This document shows positions 41,043 to 49,603 of a DNA stretch of 64,000 nucleotides, piece after piece. How positions within the stretch are numbered: position 1 is the stretch's first letter; each line of letters opens with the position of its first letter. The stretch is from Streptomyces sp. SID8374. Lineage in GTDB: Bacteria; Actinomycetota; Actinomycetes; Streptomycetales; Streptomycetaceae. The position numbers were made by a program, and so were the translations under genes. The stretch is taken from contig NZ_WWGH01000002.1 of NCBI RefSeq assembly GCF_009865135.1, positions 372,001-436,000 of the forward strand, read 5' to 3'. The notes below the pieces were generated by a model that was not told where the DNA came from, did no database searches, and saw only the letters and a list, made by a program, of their open reading frames with translations.

Positions 41043-42674
41043 ATGGACGCCGTCACCCAGGTCCCCGCGCCGGTCAACGAGCCGGTCCACTCCTACGCCC
41101 CGGGCTCCCCGGAGCGCGCCCGTCTGGAGGTGAAGCTCAAGGAGCTCGCCGACAACCCGATCGACCTGCCGATGACCATCGGCGGCGAGAAGCGGATGGG
41201 CGGCGGCGAGCGTGTGAACGTCGTACAGCCGCACAACCACCAGGCCGTCATCGGCACCTTCGCCGGGGCCACCCAGCAGGACGCCCAGGACGCCATCGAC
41301 GCGGCCCTCGCCGCCGCTCCGGCCTGGCGCGCGATGTCCTTCGACGACCGCGCCGCGATCATCCTGCGCGCCGCCGAGCTGCTGTCGGGCCCCTGGCGCG
41401 AGACGCTGGCCGCCTCCACCATGCTCGGCCAGTCCAAGACCGCCCAGCAGGCCGAGATCGACACCCCCTGCGAGCTCGTCGACTTCTGGCGCTTCAACGT
41501 GCACTACGCGCGCCAGATCCTCGCCGAGCAGCCCCCGGCCAACTCCCCGGGCGTGTGGAACCGCATGGACCACCGCCCGCTGGAGGGCTTCGTCTACGCG
41601 ATCACGCCGTTCAACTTCACGGCCATCGCGGGCAACCTCCCCACCGCCCCCGCCCTCATGGGCAACGTCGTGGTGTGGAAGCCGTCCCCGACCCAGACCC
41701 ACGCCGCCGTGCTGCTGATGCAGCTGCTGGAGGAGGCCGGTCTGCCCAAGGGCGTCATCAACCTGGTCACCGGCGACGGCAAGGCCGTCTCCGAGGTGGC
41801 GCTGAACCACCGCGACCTGGCCGGCATCCACTTCACCGGCTCCACCCCCACCTTCCAGCACCTGTGGAAGACGGTCGGCAACAACATCGCCAACTACCGC
41901 ACCTACCCGCGGCTCGTCGGCGAGACCGGCGGCAAGGACTTCGTCGTCGCGCACCCCAGCGCCGACCGCGCCGTGCTGAAGACCGCGCTGACCCGCGGCT
42001 CCTTCGAGTACCAGGGCCAGAAGTGCTCCGCTTCCTCCCGTGCGTACGTCCCCGCCTCCATCTGGAACTCCGGTTTCAAGGAGGAGTTCGCGGCCGAGGT
42101 CGACTCCATCAAGATGGGTGACGTCACCGACCTGAGCAACTTCATCGGGGCCGTCATCGACGAGCGCTCGTTCGCCAAGAACAAGGCCGCGATCGACCGC
42201 GCCAAGTCCGACCCGGCGTGCGAGATCGTCGCGGGCGGTACGTACGACGACTCGGTGGGCTACTTCGTCCGCCCGACCGTCATCGTCTGCTCGGACCCCG
42301 AGAACGAGGTCTTCACGACCGAGTACTTCGGCCCGATCCTCGCGATCCACGTCTACGAGGACGCGCACTACGACGCCATGCTGGAGCAGATGGAGTCGGT
42401 CTCCGACTACGCGCTGACCGGCTCGGTGATCGCGGGCGACCGCGCGGCGGCCGCGTACACGATGGACAAGCTCCGCTACGCCGCGGGCAACTTCTACATC
42501 AACGACAAGTCGACCGGCGCCGTCGTCGGCCAGCAGCCCTTCGGCGGCGGCCGCGCCTCCGGCACCAACGACAAGGCGGGCGCCCCGCAGAACCTCCAGC
42601 GCTGGACCCTCACCCGGGCCATCAAGGAGACCCTGGTCGCGCCGACCGAGTACACCTACCCCCACCAGGGCTGA
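41043..42674 (+). CDS. pruA: L-glutamate gamma-semialdehyde (P5C) dehydrogenase
   Basis: 543 residues, an aldehyde dehydrogenase of the group 1 P5CDH type. It oxidises P5C/glutamate semialdehyde to glutamate with NAD+, finishing proline degradation. The catalytic Cys328 is in FEYQGQKCSASSRAYVP. The general-base Glu lies in VGETGGKDF and the NAD site includes HFTGSTPTFQHLWK. The ATG at 41043 follows CAAGGAGACAAGG. Second gene of the proline operon; two hairpins after the stop probably end the transcript. Confidence 0.96.
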   Translation: MDAVTQVPAPVNEPVHSYAPGSPERARLEVKLKELADNPIDLPMTIGGEKRMGGGERVNVVQPHNHQAVIGTFAGATQQDAQDAIDAALAAAPAWRAMSFDDRAAIILRAAELLSGPWRETLAASTMLGQSKTAQQAEIDTPCELVDFWRFNVHYARQILAEQPPANSPGVWNRMDHRPLEGFVYAITPFNFTAIAGNLPTAPALMGNVVVWKPSPTQTHAAVLLMQLLEEAGLPKGVINLVTGDGKAVSEVALNHRDLAGIHFTGSTPTFQHLWKTVGNNIANYRTYPRLVGETGGKDFVVAHPSADRAVLKTALTRGSFEYQGQKCSASSRAYVPASIWNSGFKEEFAAEVDSIKMGDVTDLSNFIGAVIDERSFAKNKAAIDRAKSDPACEIVAGGTYDDSVGYFVRPTVIVCSDPENEVFTTEYFGPILAIHVYEDAHYDAMLEQMESVSDYALTGSVIAGDRAAAAYTMDKLRYAAGNFYINDKSTGAVVGQQPFGGGRASGTNDKAGAPQNLQRWTLTRAIKETLVAPTEYTYPHQG

Positions 42675-42737
42675 CCCCCTCCCCGGGGCGCCGCAGCACG
42701 ACGCCCCGGGCTCCAGGGGCCGAGCCCCTTCCCGAGC

Positions 42738-42779
42738 ACCGCCCCCCGTCCGGTCCCCCAACCGGCCGGGGGGCGGTTT
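42738..42779 (+). terminator. terminator of the proline operon
   Basis: A 10-bp stem ACCGCCCCCC/GGGGGGCGGT (42738-42747 with 42768-42777) is followed by TT. An 8-bp hairpin also lies nearer the pruA stop. Confidence 0.8.
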
Positions 42780-42850
42780 CCATGTACGCGGGCTCCCGCC
42801 ACGCGCCCCCGGGGCCACGCGGTCTTGTGGTGAAGGTAATGAACATGTCA

Positions 42851-42894
42851 AATTCCTTCTCGGTACGTCCCCACACGTCACCCGAGAAGGAGTT
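42851..42894 (+). promoter_or_regulatory. hairpin covering the ribosome binding site of the protease gene
   Basis: Bases 42851-42863 can pair with 42882-42894 over 13 bp (one G-U), and the loop contains a further ACGT/ACGT pairing. The right arm contains the Shine-Dalgarno GAAGGAG, 6-7 bases before the ATG at 42900. The structure would hide the ribosome binding site until opened. Confidence 0.75.
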
Positions 42895-42899
42895 CCCCC

Positions 42900-43970
42900 A
42901 TGAGACGCGACTCCCGCGCGCCCCTGAGCCTTTCCCTGCTGCTCCTCGTCGGCGCCCTCGGCCTCGGCGCCACCCCCGCCACCGCCGCCGAAGTCCACTC
43001 CGCCGCTGCCCCCTCGGCGATCCCCTCCGCGTCCGCGTACGCACTCGACGCCACCGTCGAACGCACGCTCGGCGCCGACACCGCCGGAACCTACCTGGAC
43101 CGCACGACCGGCGAACTCGTCGTCACCGTCACCACCGACCGGGCCGAGGAGCAGGCCCGCGCCACCGGGGCCACCGTGCGCCGGGTGGCCCGCAGCGCCG
43201 CCCAACTCGACGCCGCCATCGAGACCCTGGAGGCCGAGGCGAAGATCACCGGCACATCCTGGGGCGTCGACCCGCGCACCAACCAGGTCGCCGTCGAGGC
43301 CGACTCCTCCGTCTCCGCACGGGACATGGCCCGCCTCGAAGCCGTCGCGAAGCGGCTCGGCGGGGCCGTCAGCATCAGCCGCGTACCCGGCGTCTTCCAC
43401 CGCGAGGTGCTGGGCGGTGGAGCCATCTACGGCGGCGGCAGCCGCTGCTCGGCCGCCTTCAACGTCACCAAGGGCGGCGCCCGTTACTTCGTGACCGCCG
43501 GACACTGCACCAACATCTCCGCCAACTGGTCGGCCAGCTCCGGCGGTTCGGTCATCGGTGTCCGCGAGGGCACCAGCTTCCCGACCAACGACTACGGCAT
43601 CGTCCGCTACACCGACGGCTCCTCGCCCGCCGGAACCGTCGACCTCTACAACGGCTCCACCCAGGACATCACCTCCGCCGCCAACGCCGTCGTCGGCCAG
43701 GCGATCCGCAAGAGCGGCTCCACCACCAAGGTGACCTCCGGCACGGTCACCGCCGTCAACGTCACCGTCAACTACGGTGACGGGCCCGTCTACGGCATGG
43801 TCCGCACCACCGCCTGCTCCGCCGGAGGCGACAGCGGCGGCGCCCACTTCGCCGGAACCGTCGCCCTCGGCATCCACTCCGGCAGCTCCGGCTGCTCCGG
43901 CACCGCGGGCTCGGCCATCCACCAGCCGGTGGTGGAGGCGCTCCAGGCGTACGGCGTCTCGGTGTACTGA
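42900..43970 (+). CDS. secreted S1 serine protease, streptogrisin type
   Basis: 356 residues. A Sec signal peptide (~1-30, ending TPATAA) is followed by a pro-region of about 140 residues related to the alpha-lytic protease propeptide. The mature chymotrypsin-like protease starts near residue 176 (IYGGGSRCSAAFNV). The catalytic triad is His202 (VTAGHC), Asp231 (TNDYGIV) and Ser312 (GGDSGGAHF), and Cys183-Cys203 and Cys306-Cys332 are the expected disulfides. It is self-processed outside the cell and degrades protein. The GAAGGAG ribosome site is buried in a 13-bp hairpin, suggesting translational control. Confidence 0.95.
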   Translation: MRRDSRAPLSLSLLLLVGALGLGATPATAAEVHSAAAPSAIPSASAYALDATVERTLGADTAGTYLDRTTGELVVTVTTDRAEEQARATGATVRRVARSAAQLDAAIETLEAEAKITGTSWGVDPRTNQVAVEADSSVSARDMARLEAVAKRLGGAVSISRVPGVFHREVLGGGAIYGGGSRCSAAFNVTKGGARYFVTAGHCTNISANWSASSGGSVIGVREGTSFPTNDYGIVRYTDGSSPAGTVDLYNGSTQDITSAANAVVGQAIRKSGSTTKVTSGTVTAVNVTVNYGDGPVYGMVRTTACSAGGDSGGAHFAGTVALGIHSGSSGCSGTAGSAIHQPVVEALQAYGVSVY

Positions 43971-44009
43971 GCCGGTGCACCGACCTCGCGGCGCACCGAG
44001 CCGTGAGCC

Positions 44010-44048
44010 CCGGGGTACGGAGCCGCCACGACCGGCTCCGTACCCCGG
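44010..44048 (+). terminator. terminator of the protease gene
   Basis: A perfect 15-bp stem (44010-44024 with 44034-44048) has a 9-base loop, 40 bp after the protease stop. There is no T tract. It also lies 48 bp before the next ATG. Confidence 0.8.
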
Positions 44049-44096
44049 ATCGCCCCTGCGTGCCTGGTCGGAGCGGGTGCCTGGGAAACTGGGATC

Positions 44097-44648
44097 ATGA
44101 CCGAGCTCCCCGCGGTGCGCGCCGCCCACACCTATGAGCTGACCGCGGCTGTACGGGACGAGATCCGCACCCTGCTGGACTCCGCCTTCGAGGGCGACTT
44201 CAGCGACGACGACTGGGAGCACTCCCTCGGCGGCGTCCACGCCCTGGTGCGCGACACCGGCGGGCTCCTCATCGCCCACGGCTCCATCGTCCAGCGCCGG
44301 GTGCTCCACGACGGCCGCTCGCTGCGCGCCGGATACGTCGAAGCCGTCGCCGTCCGCGCGGGCCGCCGCCGCCAGGGGCTCGGCCACCGGGTGATGGGCG
44401 CGCTGGAGCGGGTCGTCGACGGGGCGTACGAGTTCGGCGCGCTCTCCGCGTCCGACGCGGGCGCGGCGCTCTACGCGGCGCGCGGCTGGCAGGTGTGGCC
44501 GGGCGGCCTCGCCGCCCTCGGCCCGCACGGAACCGTGGCGCTGCCGGGGGAGGAGGGCTCCACCTACGTCCGCCCGGCCGCCGGCCACGCGCTGCCCCCG
44601 GCCACGTACCCCCTGGTCTTCGACTGGCGCGAGGGCGACCTGCTGTAG
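44097..44648 (+). CDS. AAC(2')-I-like aminoglycoside 2'-N-acetyltransferase (GNAT)
   Basis: 183 residues, the same length as mycobacterial AAC(2')-I. DWEHSLGGVHAL, the GYVEAVAVRAGRRRQGLG acetyl-CoA loop, LGALSASDAGAALYAARGW and the C-terminal FDWREGDLL match that family closely in my memory of the Mycobacterium tuberculosis enzyme. Such enzymes acetylate the 2'-amine of gentamicin-class aminoglycosides and are chromosomal and intrinsic in mycobacteria; the natural substrate in soil actinobacteria is unclear. The ATG at 44097 stands 6 bases after GAAACT, a weak leaderless pattern, and has no Shine-Dalgarno sequence. Single gene. Confidence 0.78.
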   Translation: MTELPAVRAAHTYELTAAVRDEIRTLLDSAFEGDFSDDDWEHSLGGVHALVRDTGGLLIAHGSIVQRRVLHDGRSLRAGYVEAVAVRAGRRRQGLGHRVMGALERVVDGAYEFGALSASDAGAALYAARGWQVWPGGLAALGPHGTVALPGEEGSTYVRPAAGHALPPATYPLVFDWREGDLL

Positions 44649-44938
44649 GGCGGGCGGAAGACGGCTGGTCGGAGAGGTGCCGTCTCAGATAGTAGGAAGT
44701 CCGACTAACTGTGGGGACAGATCGGCCGGACTGTCCTAGCTTTGTAGAAGCCGAACGAATCGCTCGATCGAGTGACTGTGGCGGTCGCGGGCGCACGCCC
44801 CTGAGCAGGTGACCCCTGTGGCGTACGCTCCCCGCTCCTTCCGGCACCTCGAAATCCGATCCCGGCCCGGCCTCGGCGCCGCACCGCGATGTGCGGCCTG
44901 CCCCCGGCATCCACGCGATCTCAAGGAGTCGATCCACC
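44649..44938 (+). other. 290-bp leader/promoter region of the small basic gene
   Basis: No gene of normal codon use seen. TAGCTT at 44737-44742 (with GGGACA about 17 bp upstream) and TACGCT at 44824-44829 are -10 candidates, giving leaders of roughly 190 or 103 bases to the ATG at 44939. A CTCGATCGAG palindrome lies near 44770. The leader is long for such a short gene. Confidence 0.5.
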
Positions 44939-45067
44939 ATGGCCAACACCACCACCCGCCGCGTCCGCCACTCCTCCCGCCAGGCCGAGGCCGAGCGCAA
45001 GAACGCCGCCGCCGCCCTCCAGCGCGCCCTCGACCGCCGGGACAACGGCGGCGCGACCGGCCACTGA
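44939..45067 (+). CDS. 42-residue basic protein
   Basis: The sequence begins MANTTTRRVRHSSRQAEAER, continues with an Ala-rich helix and ends DNGGATGH. It has no recognised domain. AAGGAG at 44923-44928 is well spaced from the ATG, and codon use is typical (almost all third positions G/C). Net charge is strongly positive, so nucleic-acid or acidic-protein binding is possible but not shown. It resembles in style the small basic gene at 20753. It stands alone between the acetyltransferase and leuB. Confidence 0.75.
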   Translation: MANTTTRRVRHSSRQAEAERKNAAAALQRALDRRDNGGATGH

Positions 45068-45218
45068 GCCGCCGCGCCCGGCCGCGCGGGCCGCAGTGCC
45101 CGCCCCGCGCGCACCACTCGCCGCTCGCCCCCACCCCGTAACGCCCGTACACCGCCCCGAACGCCTTTGCGCTCGTCCGCATGGTGGACGTCGGATGTCA
45201 TGGGGTGGGACGCACCGT

Positions 45219-45224
45219 TAGGCT
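45219..45224 (+). promoter_or_regulatory. -10 box of a leaderless leuB promoter
   Basis: TAGGCT is followed by exactly 6 bases and the ATG at 45231. No Shine-Dalgarno sequence lies between them. Confidence 0.6.
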
Positions 45225-45230
45225 TCCCGC

Positions 45231-46277
45231 ATGTCTCGCAGCATCGATCTCGCAGTGATCCCCGGTGACGGAATCGGCCAGGAAGTTGTGGCCCAGGGCC
45301 TCAAAGTCCTCAACGCTGTCCTCCCGCAGGATGTGAAGCTGGAGACCAAGGAGTACGACCTTGGCGCCCAGCGCTGGCACCGCACCGGCGACACCCTCCC
45401 GGACGCGGAGCTGGAGGCGCTCAAGAACCACGACGCCATCCTCCTCGGCGCGATCGGCGACCCGTCCGTGCCCTCCGGCGTCCTGGAGCGCGGGCTGCTG
45501 CTGAAGCTGCGTTTCGCCTTCGACCACTTCATCAACCTGCGCCCCTCCAAGCTCTTCCCGAACACCGCGACCCCGCTCGCCGGCCGCCCCGACATCGACT
45601 TCGTCGTCGTCCGCGAGGGCACCGAGGGCCCGTACACCGGCAACGGCGGCTCGCTGCGCACCGGCACCCCCGCCGAGGTCGCCACCGAGGTCAGCGTCAA
45701 CACGGCGTACGGCGTGGAGCGCGTGGTCCGGGACGCCTTCGAGCGGGCGGCCGCGCGCCCGCGCAAGAAGCTGACGCTGGTCCACAAGAACAACGTCCTC
45801 GTCTACGCCGGCCACCTGTGGAAGAACACCTTCGACAAGGTCGCCGCCGAATACCCGCAGGTCTCCACCGACTACCTGCACGTCGACGCCGCGACGATCT
45901 TCTTCGTCACCCAGCCGGAGCGCTTCGACGTCATCGTCACCGACAACCTCTTCGGCGACATCCTCACCGACCTCGCCGCCGCCGTCACCGGCGGAATCGG
46001 CCTGGCCGCCTCCGGCAACATCAACCCGACGGGCGCGTTCCCGTCGATGTTCGAGCCGGTCCACGGCTCCGCCCCCGACATCGCGGGGCAGGGCAAGGCC
46101 GACCCGACCGCCACGGTCCTCTCCGTCGCCCTCCTGCTGCGCCACCTCGGTTACGAGGCCGAGGCCGTGCGCATCGAGGACGCCGTCTCCGCCGACCTCG
46201 CGGAGCGCGACGGTGCCGCTGCCACGCGTACGACCGACGAGATCGGCGACGCGCTCGCGGTACGCGTAGCGAGCTGA
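45231..46277 (+). CDS. leuB: 3-isopropylmalate dehydrogenase
   Basis: 348 residues. It performs NAD-dependent oxidative decarboxylation of 3-isopropylmalate in leucine synthesis. The N-terminal IDLAVIPGDGIGQEV is the family signature. The substrate arginines and REGTEGPYTG, VHKNNVLVYAG and the TDNLFGDILTDLAAAVTGGIGLAASGNINP active-site region, with its Asp metal ligands, are all present. It is the shorter actinobacterial type. The ATG follows TAGGCT by 6 bases, so the mRNA is probably leaderless and leuB lacks the attenuator that ilvB has. A hairpin terminator follows. Confidence 0.95.
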   Translation: MSRSIDLAVIPGDGIGQEVVAQGLKVLNAVLPQDVKLETKEYDLGAQRWHRTGDTLPDAELEALKNHDAILLGAIGDPSVPSGVLERGLLLKLRFAFDHFINLRPSKLFPNTATPLAGRPDIDFVVVREGTEGPYTGNGGSLRTGTPAEVATEVSVNTAYGVERVVRDAFERAAARPRKKLTLVHKNNVLVYAGHLWKNTFDKVAAEYPQVSTDYLHVDAATIFFVTQPERFDVIVTDNLFGDILTDLAAAVTGGIGLAASGNINPTGAFPSMFEPVHGSAPDIAGQGKADPTATVLSVALLLRHLGYEAEAVRIEDAVSADLAERDGAAATRTTDEIGDALAVRVAS

Positions 46278-46294
46278 CCCGACGACTCCACTTC

Positions 46295-46329
46295 GAAGCC
46301 GCCGGGTCGCATCAGCGCCCGGCGGCTTC
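46295..46329 (+). terminator. leuB terminator
   Basis: A perfect 12-bp stem (46295-46306 with 46318-46329) has an 11-base loop, 17 bp after the leuB stop. Confidence 0.82.
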
Positions 46330-46533
46330 TCCTGTGCGGCCCCCGGGTGCCACCATCGACCCCTGGACCGCAAACCCACCATTTCGTGCCTGGCCCCCCG
46401 CGGGAGATAATCGAACGCGGGGCCGCGGCTCGCGGTGAAGCTCGGACGTCCTAGGACCTGGCCGGAAAGTGCCGGGCCGAGACGGGCGTGGGCGCGGTCC
46501 ATCACACACAAGACCGGTGAAGGACACGCACTC

Positions 46534-47637
46534 ATGACGACGCCCACGATCGAGCTCAAGCCCTCCTCGAACCCGCTGTCCGACGCGGAGCGCGAGGCGA
46601 TCCTGGCCAGCCCCGGATTCGGCCGGCACTTCACCGACCACATGGTGACGATCCGCTGGACCGAGGGCCGCGGCTGGCACGACGCCGAGCTGGTCCCCTA
46701 CGGTCCGCTGTCGCTGGACCCGGCCAACATGACCCTGCACTACGCGCAGGAGATCTTCGAGGGGCTGAAGGCCTACCGCCAGCCCGACGGCTCGGTCGCC
46801 TCGTTCCGCCCCGACGCCAACGCCCGCCGCTTCCAGCGCTCGGCCGCCCGCCTCGCCATGCCCGAGCTGCCCGTCGAGACGTTCATCGCGGCGTGCGACG
46901 CGCTGGTCCAGCAGGACAAGGCGTGGGTCCCGGCGCACGGCGGCGAGGAGTCGCTGTACCTGCGCCCGTTCATGATCGCGACCGAGGTCGGCCTCGGCGT
47001 GAAGCCGGCCAACGAGTACCTCTTCCTGGTCATCGCCTCGCCCGCCGGCGCCTACTTCCCCGGTGGTGTGAAGCCCGTCTCCATCTGGCTCTCCGAGAAC
47101 CGCGTCCGCGCCGTCCCCGGTGGCATGGGCGACGCCAAGACCGGCGGCAACTACGCGGCCTCCCTGCTGGCCCAGGCCGAGGCCGCCGAGCACGGCTGCG
47201 CCCAGGTCGCCTACCTCGACGCCGTCGAGCACAAGTGGGTCGAGGAGCTCGGCGGGATGAACCTGTACTTCGTGTACGAGCAGGAGGACGGCTCCAAGAA
47301 GATCATCACGCCCGCCCTCACCGGCTCCCTCCTCGCAGGTGTCACCCGCGACTCCCTCCTCAAGGTCGCCCGCGACCTCGGTTACGGCTCCGAGGAGGGC
47401 CGTATCTCCATCGACCAGTGGCGCGACGACACCGCGAAGGGCACCCTCACGGAGGTCTTCGCCTGCGGCACCGCCGCCGTCATCACCCCCGTCGGCCTCG
47501 TGAAGACCGCGAGCGACGAGTGGAACCAGGGCGACGGCACCCCCGGCGAGGTCACCATGAAGCTGCGTGACCGCCTGCTGGACATCCAGCGCGGCATCGC
47601 CGAGGACACCCACGGCTGGATGCACCCGCTCGGCTAG
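46534..47637 (+). CDS. ilvE: branched-chain amino acid aminotransferase
   Basis: 367 residues, fold type IV PLP enzyme. It transfers the amino group from glutamate to the keto acids of Leu, Ile and Val. The PLP lysine lies in GGMGDAKTGGNYAASLLAQ. Other family stretches are LHYAQEIFEGLKAYR, LYLRPFMIATE and EVFACGTAAVITPVG. The ATG at 46534 is preceded by GAAGGA at about 10 bp. A 256-bp gap after leuB holds the leuB terminator and no visible leader peptide. It is followed by a T-tract terminator. Confidence 0.96.
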   Translation: MTTPTIELKPSSNPLSDAEREAILASPGFGRHFTDHMVTIRWTEGRGWHDAELVPYGPLSLDPANMTLHYAQEIFEGLKAYRQPDGSVASFRPDANARRFQRSAARLAMPELPVETFIAACDALVQQDKAWVPAHGGEESLYLRPFMIATEVGLGVKPANEYLFLVIASPAGAYFPGGVKPVSIWLSENRVRAVPGGMGDAKTGGNYAASLLAQAEAAEHGCAQVAYLDAVEHKWVEELGGMNLYFVYEQEDGSKKIITPALTGSLLAGVTRDSLLKVARDLGYGSEEGRISIDQWRDDTAKGTLTEVFACGTAAVITPVGLVKTASDEWNQGDGTPGEVTMKLRDRLLDIQRGIAEDTHGWMHPLG

Positions 47638-47655
47638 GGCTTCGCGCCCAGGAAC

Positions 47656-47691
47656 AGGCCGCACCCGGCGCCCAGCCGGTGCGGCCTTTTT
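47656..47691 (+). terminator. ilvE terminator with T tract
   Basis: The stem AGGCCGCACC (47656-47665) pairs with 47678-47687 and is followed by a run of five T. Confidence 0.9.
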
Positions 47692-47703
47692 CCCGCCCGA
47701 GGA

Positions 47704-47780
47704 ATAGAGCACCGCTCGAAAGTGACCGGAGAAAACTTCCGTACGGCTTCCAAAAGTGGTTAGAGTGGCGCTCTAAAGTG
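47704..47780 (+). promoter_or_regulatory. two similar operators around the agmatine deiminase promoter
   Basis: Site 2 (47760-47780) contains the inverted repeat TTAGAG/CTCTAA around TGGCG, followed by AGTG. Site 1 (47704-47724) repeats TAGAG, CGCTC and AAAGTG in the same register, 56 bp upstream. TAGAGT at 47761-47766 within site 2 is a likely -10 box. The downstream TetR regulator is the candidate binder. Confidence 0.65.
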
Positions 47781-47798
47781 CTACGACCAGGAGCCCCC

Positions 47799-48830
47799 AT
47801 GTCCGCCACCCCCGCCCCCTTCCGCATGCCCCCCGAGTGGGCGCCCCACGAGCGCACCTGGATGGCCTGGCCCGGGCCCAACCCCACCTTCGCCTCCGAC
47901 GCCGAGCTGGAGGAGGCCCGCCGCGCCTGGGCCGCCGTCGCCCGGGCCGTACGCCGGTTCGAGCCGGTCACGATGGTCGTCGGGCCCGGGCAGGAGGAGG
48001 GGGCCGCCGCCCTGCTCGGCCCCGATGTGGAGCTGGCCGTCCGGCCGCTGGACGACGCCTGGATGCGGGACATCGGCCCCACCTTCGTCACCGACGGCCG
48101 CACCCTCGCCGCCGTCGACTGGACGTTCAACGGCTGGGGCGCCCAGGGCTGGGCCCGCTGGGAGAGCGACCAGCACATCGCCCGGGCCGTCGCCGAGCTG
48201 ACCGGCACCCCCGCCCACAGCTCCCCGCTCGTCAACGAGGGCGGCGCGATCCACGTCGACGGCGAGGGGACCGTCCTGCTCACCGAGACCGTCCAGCTCG
48301 GCAAGGAGCGCAACCCCGGCTGGAGCAAGGAGCGGGTCGAGGCGGAGATCCACGCCCGCCTGGGCACCGAGAAGGCCATCTGGCTGCCGCGCGGGCTGAC
48401 CGGCGACTACGGGACGTACGGCACGCTCGGCCATGTCGACATCGTCGCCGCCTTCGTCCGCCCGGGCACGGTCGTCGCCCACGTCCAGCCGGACCCGGCC
48501 CACCCCGACCACGAGGTCACCCGGGAGCTGCTGGCGGTGCTGCGGGCCGCCACGGACGCAAAGGGGCGCCCGCTGGAGGTCATCGAGGTGCCCGCGCCCA
48601 CCGTGCTCCGCGACGAGGACGGCGAGTGGGCCGACTACTCCTACATCAACCACTACCTCTGCAACGGCGGCGTGGTCCTCTGCGCCTTCGACGACCCGCG
48701 CGACGAGGAGGCCGCCGCGATCTTCCGGGACCTGTTCCCGGACCGTACAGTGACCCTCGTCGATGCCCGTACGATCTTTGCCGGCGGTGGAGGCATCCAC
48801 TGCATCACCCAGCAGCAGCCGAAGGTCTGA
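47799..48830 (+). CDS. agmatine deiminase family protein
   Basis: 343 residues, the peptidylarginine-deiminase-like alpha/beta propeller. It converts agmatine to N-carbamoylputrescine and ammonia. Active-site stretches are MRDIGPTF (substrate Asp), TYGTLGHVDIVAAF (His-Asp pair) and GGGGIHCITQQQP with the nucleophile Cys335. Length and motifs fit AguA. No N-carbamoylputrescine amidase gene is next to it, so the following step is encoded elsewhere or the product is used otherwise. The ATG at 47799 follows CCAGGAG. The TetR-type gene is 48 bp downstream, probably in the same transcript. Confidence 0.9.
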   Translation: MSATPAPFRMPPEWAPHERTWMAWPGPNPTFASDAELEEARRAWAAVARAVRRFEPVTMVVGPGQEEGAAALLGPDVELAVRPLDDAWMRDIGPTFVTDGRTLAAVDWTFNGWGAQGWARWESDQHIARAVAELTGTPAHSSPLVNEGGAIHVDGEGTVLLTETVQLGKERNPGWSKERVEAEIHARLGTEKAIWLPRGLTGDYGTYGTLGHVDIVAAFVRPGTVVAHVQPDPAHPDHEVTRELLAVLRAATDAKGRPLEVIEVPAPTVLRDEDGEWADYSYINHYLCNGGVVLCAFDDPRDEEAAAIFRDLFPDRTVTLVDARTIFAGGGGIHCITQQQPKV

Positions 48831-48878
48831 CACCCGGCAGCCCAAGGCCGCCCCACCCCGAAAGCCCGGTCCCGTCCC

Positions 48879-49493
48879 ATGCCCCCCGCCCCCCGCCGCA
48901 CCCACCACGCCGCCCCGCCCCGCGAGGACGTCCTGGCCGCCGCCATGGCCACCATCGCCGCACGCGGTCTGGACGGGCTGACCATGGCGGGGCTCGGGCG
49001 CGAGGTCGGGATGAGCAGCGGGCACCTCCTCTACTACTTCCGCACCAAGGACGAGCTGCTGCTCCGGACCCTGGAGTGGAGCGAGAACCGCCTCGGGGCC
49101 GAGCGCCGCGCCCTCCTCGCCGAACCGGGCACCGCCCGCGAGCGGCTGGACGCGTACATCGACCTCTACCTCCCCGCCGGCCACCGCGACCCGCACTGGA
49201 CGCTCTGGCTGGAGGTCTGGGGCCGCTCGCAGAACGCGGACGACGACGCCCGGGCCCGGCAGGCCGCCATCGAGGGGGCCTGGCACCGGGACCTGGTGGC
49301 GCTGGTCGCCGAGGGGGTCTCGCGGGGGGAGTTCCGGGCGGTGGACGCGGACCGGTTCGCGACCCGGCTGCGGGCGCTGCTGGACGGGTTCAGCGTGCAT
49401 GTGACGGTCGGGATCCCGGGGACGGGCCGGGAGCAGGTGCTGAGCCAGGCGGCGGAGTTCCTGGACGAGACACTGACGCCGGCCGCCCCGTGA
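48879..49493 (+). CDS. TetR-family transcriptional regulator
   Basis: 204 residues. The N-terminal helix-turn-helix (EDVLAAAMATIAARGLDGLT, then MSSGHLLYYFRTKDELL) is classical TetR. The C-terminal ligand domain resembles the BetI-like TetR_C group. It follows the agmatine deiminase gene closely and is the likely repressor of that promoter, acting at the paired inverted-repeat operators 47704-47780. The inducer could be agmatine or another polyamine (inference). The start ATG lies in a C-rich leader with only a weak ribosome site, so coupling to the upstream gene is likely. Confidence 0.88.
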   Translation: MPPAPRRTHHAAPPREDVLAAAMATIAARGLDGLTMAGLGREVGMSSGHLLYYFRTKDELLLRTLEWSENRLGAERRALLAEPGTARERLDAYIDLYLPAGHRDPHWTLWLEVWGRSQNADDDARARQAAIEGAWHRDLVALVAEGVSRGEFRAVDADRFATRLRALLDGFSVHVTVGIPGTGREQVLSQAAEFLDETLTPAAP

Positions 49494-49603
49494 CGGACGC
49501 GACCGGTGCCACGACCGGGGTCCTGAAGCGCGATGCGACCAGCGTCACGACCGCATCCTGAGACACCACCGTCACGGACGCGTCACTGTGCGAGACTTCT
49601 GCC

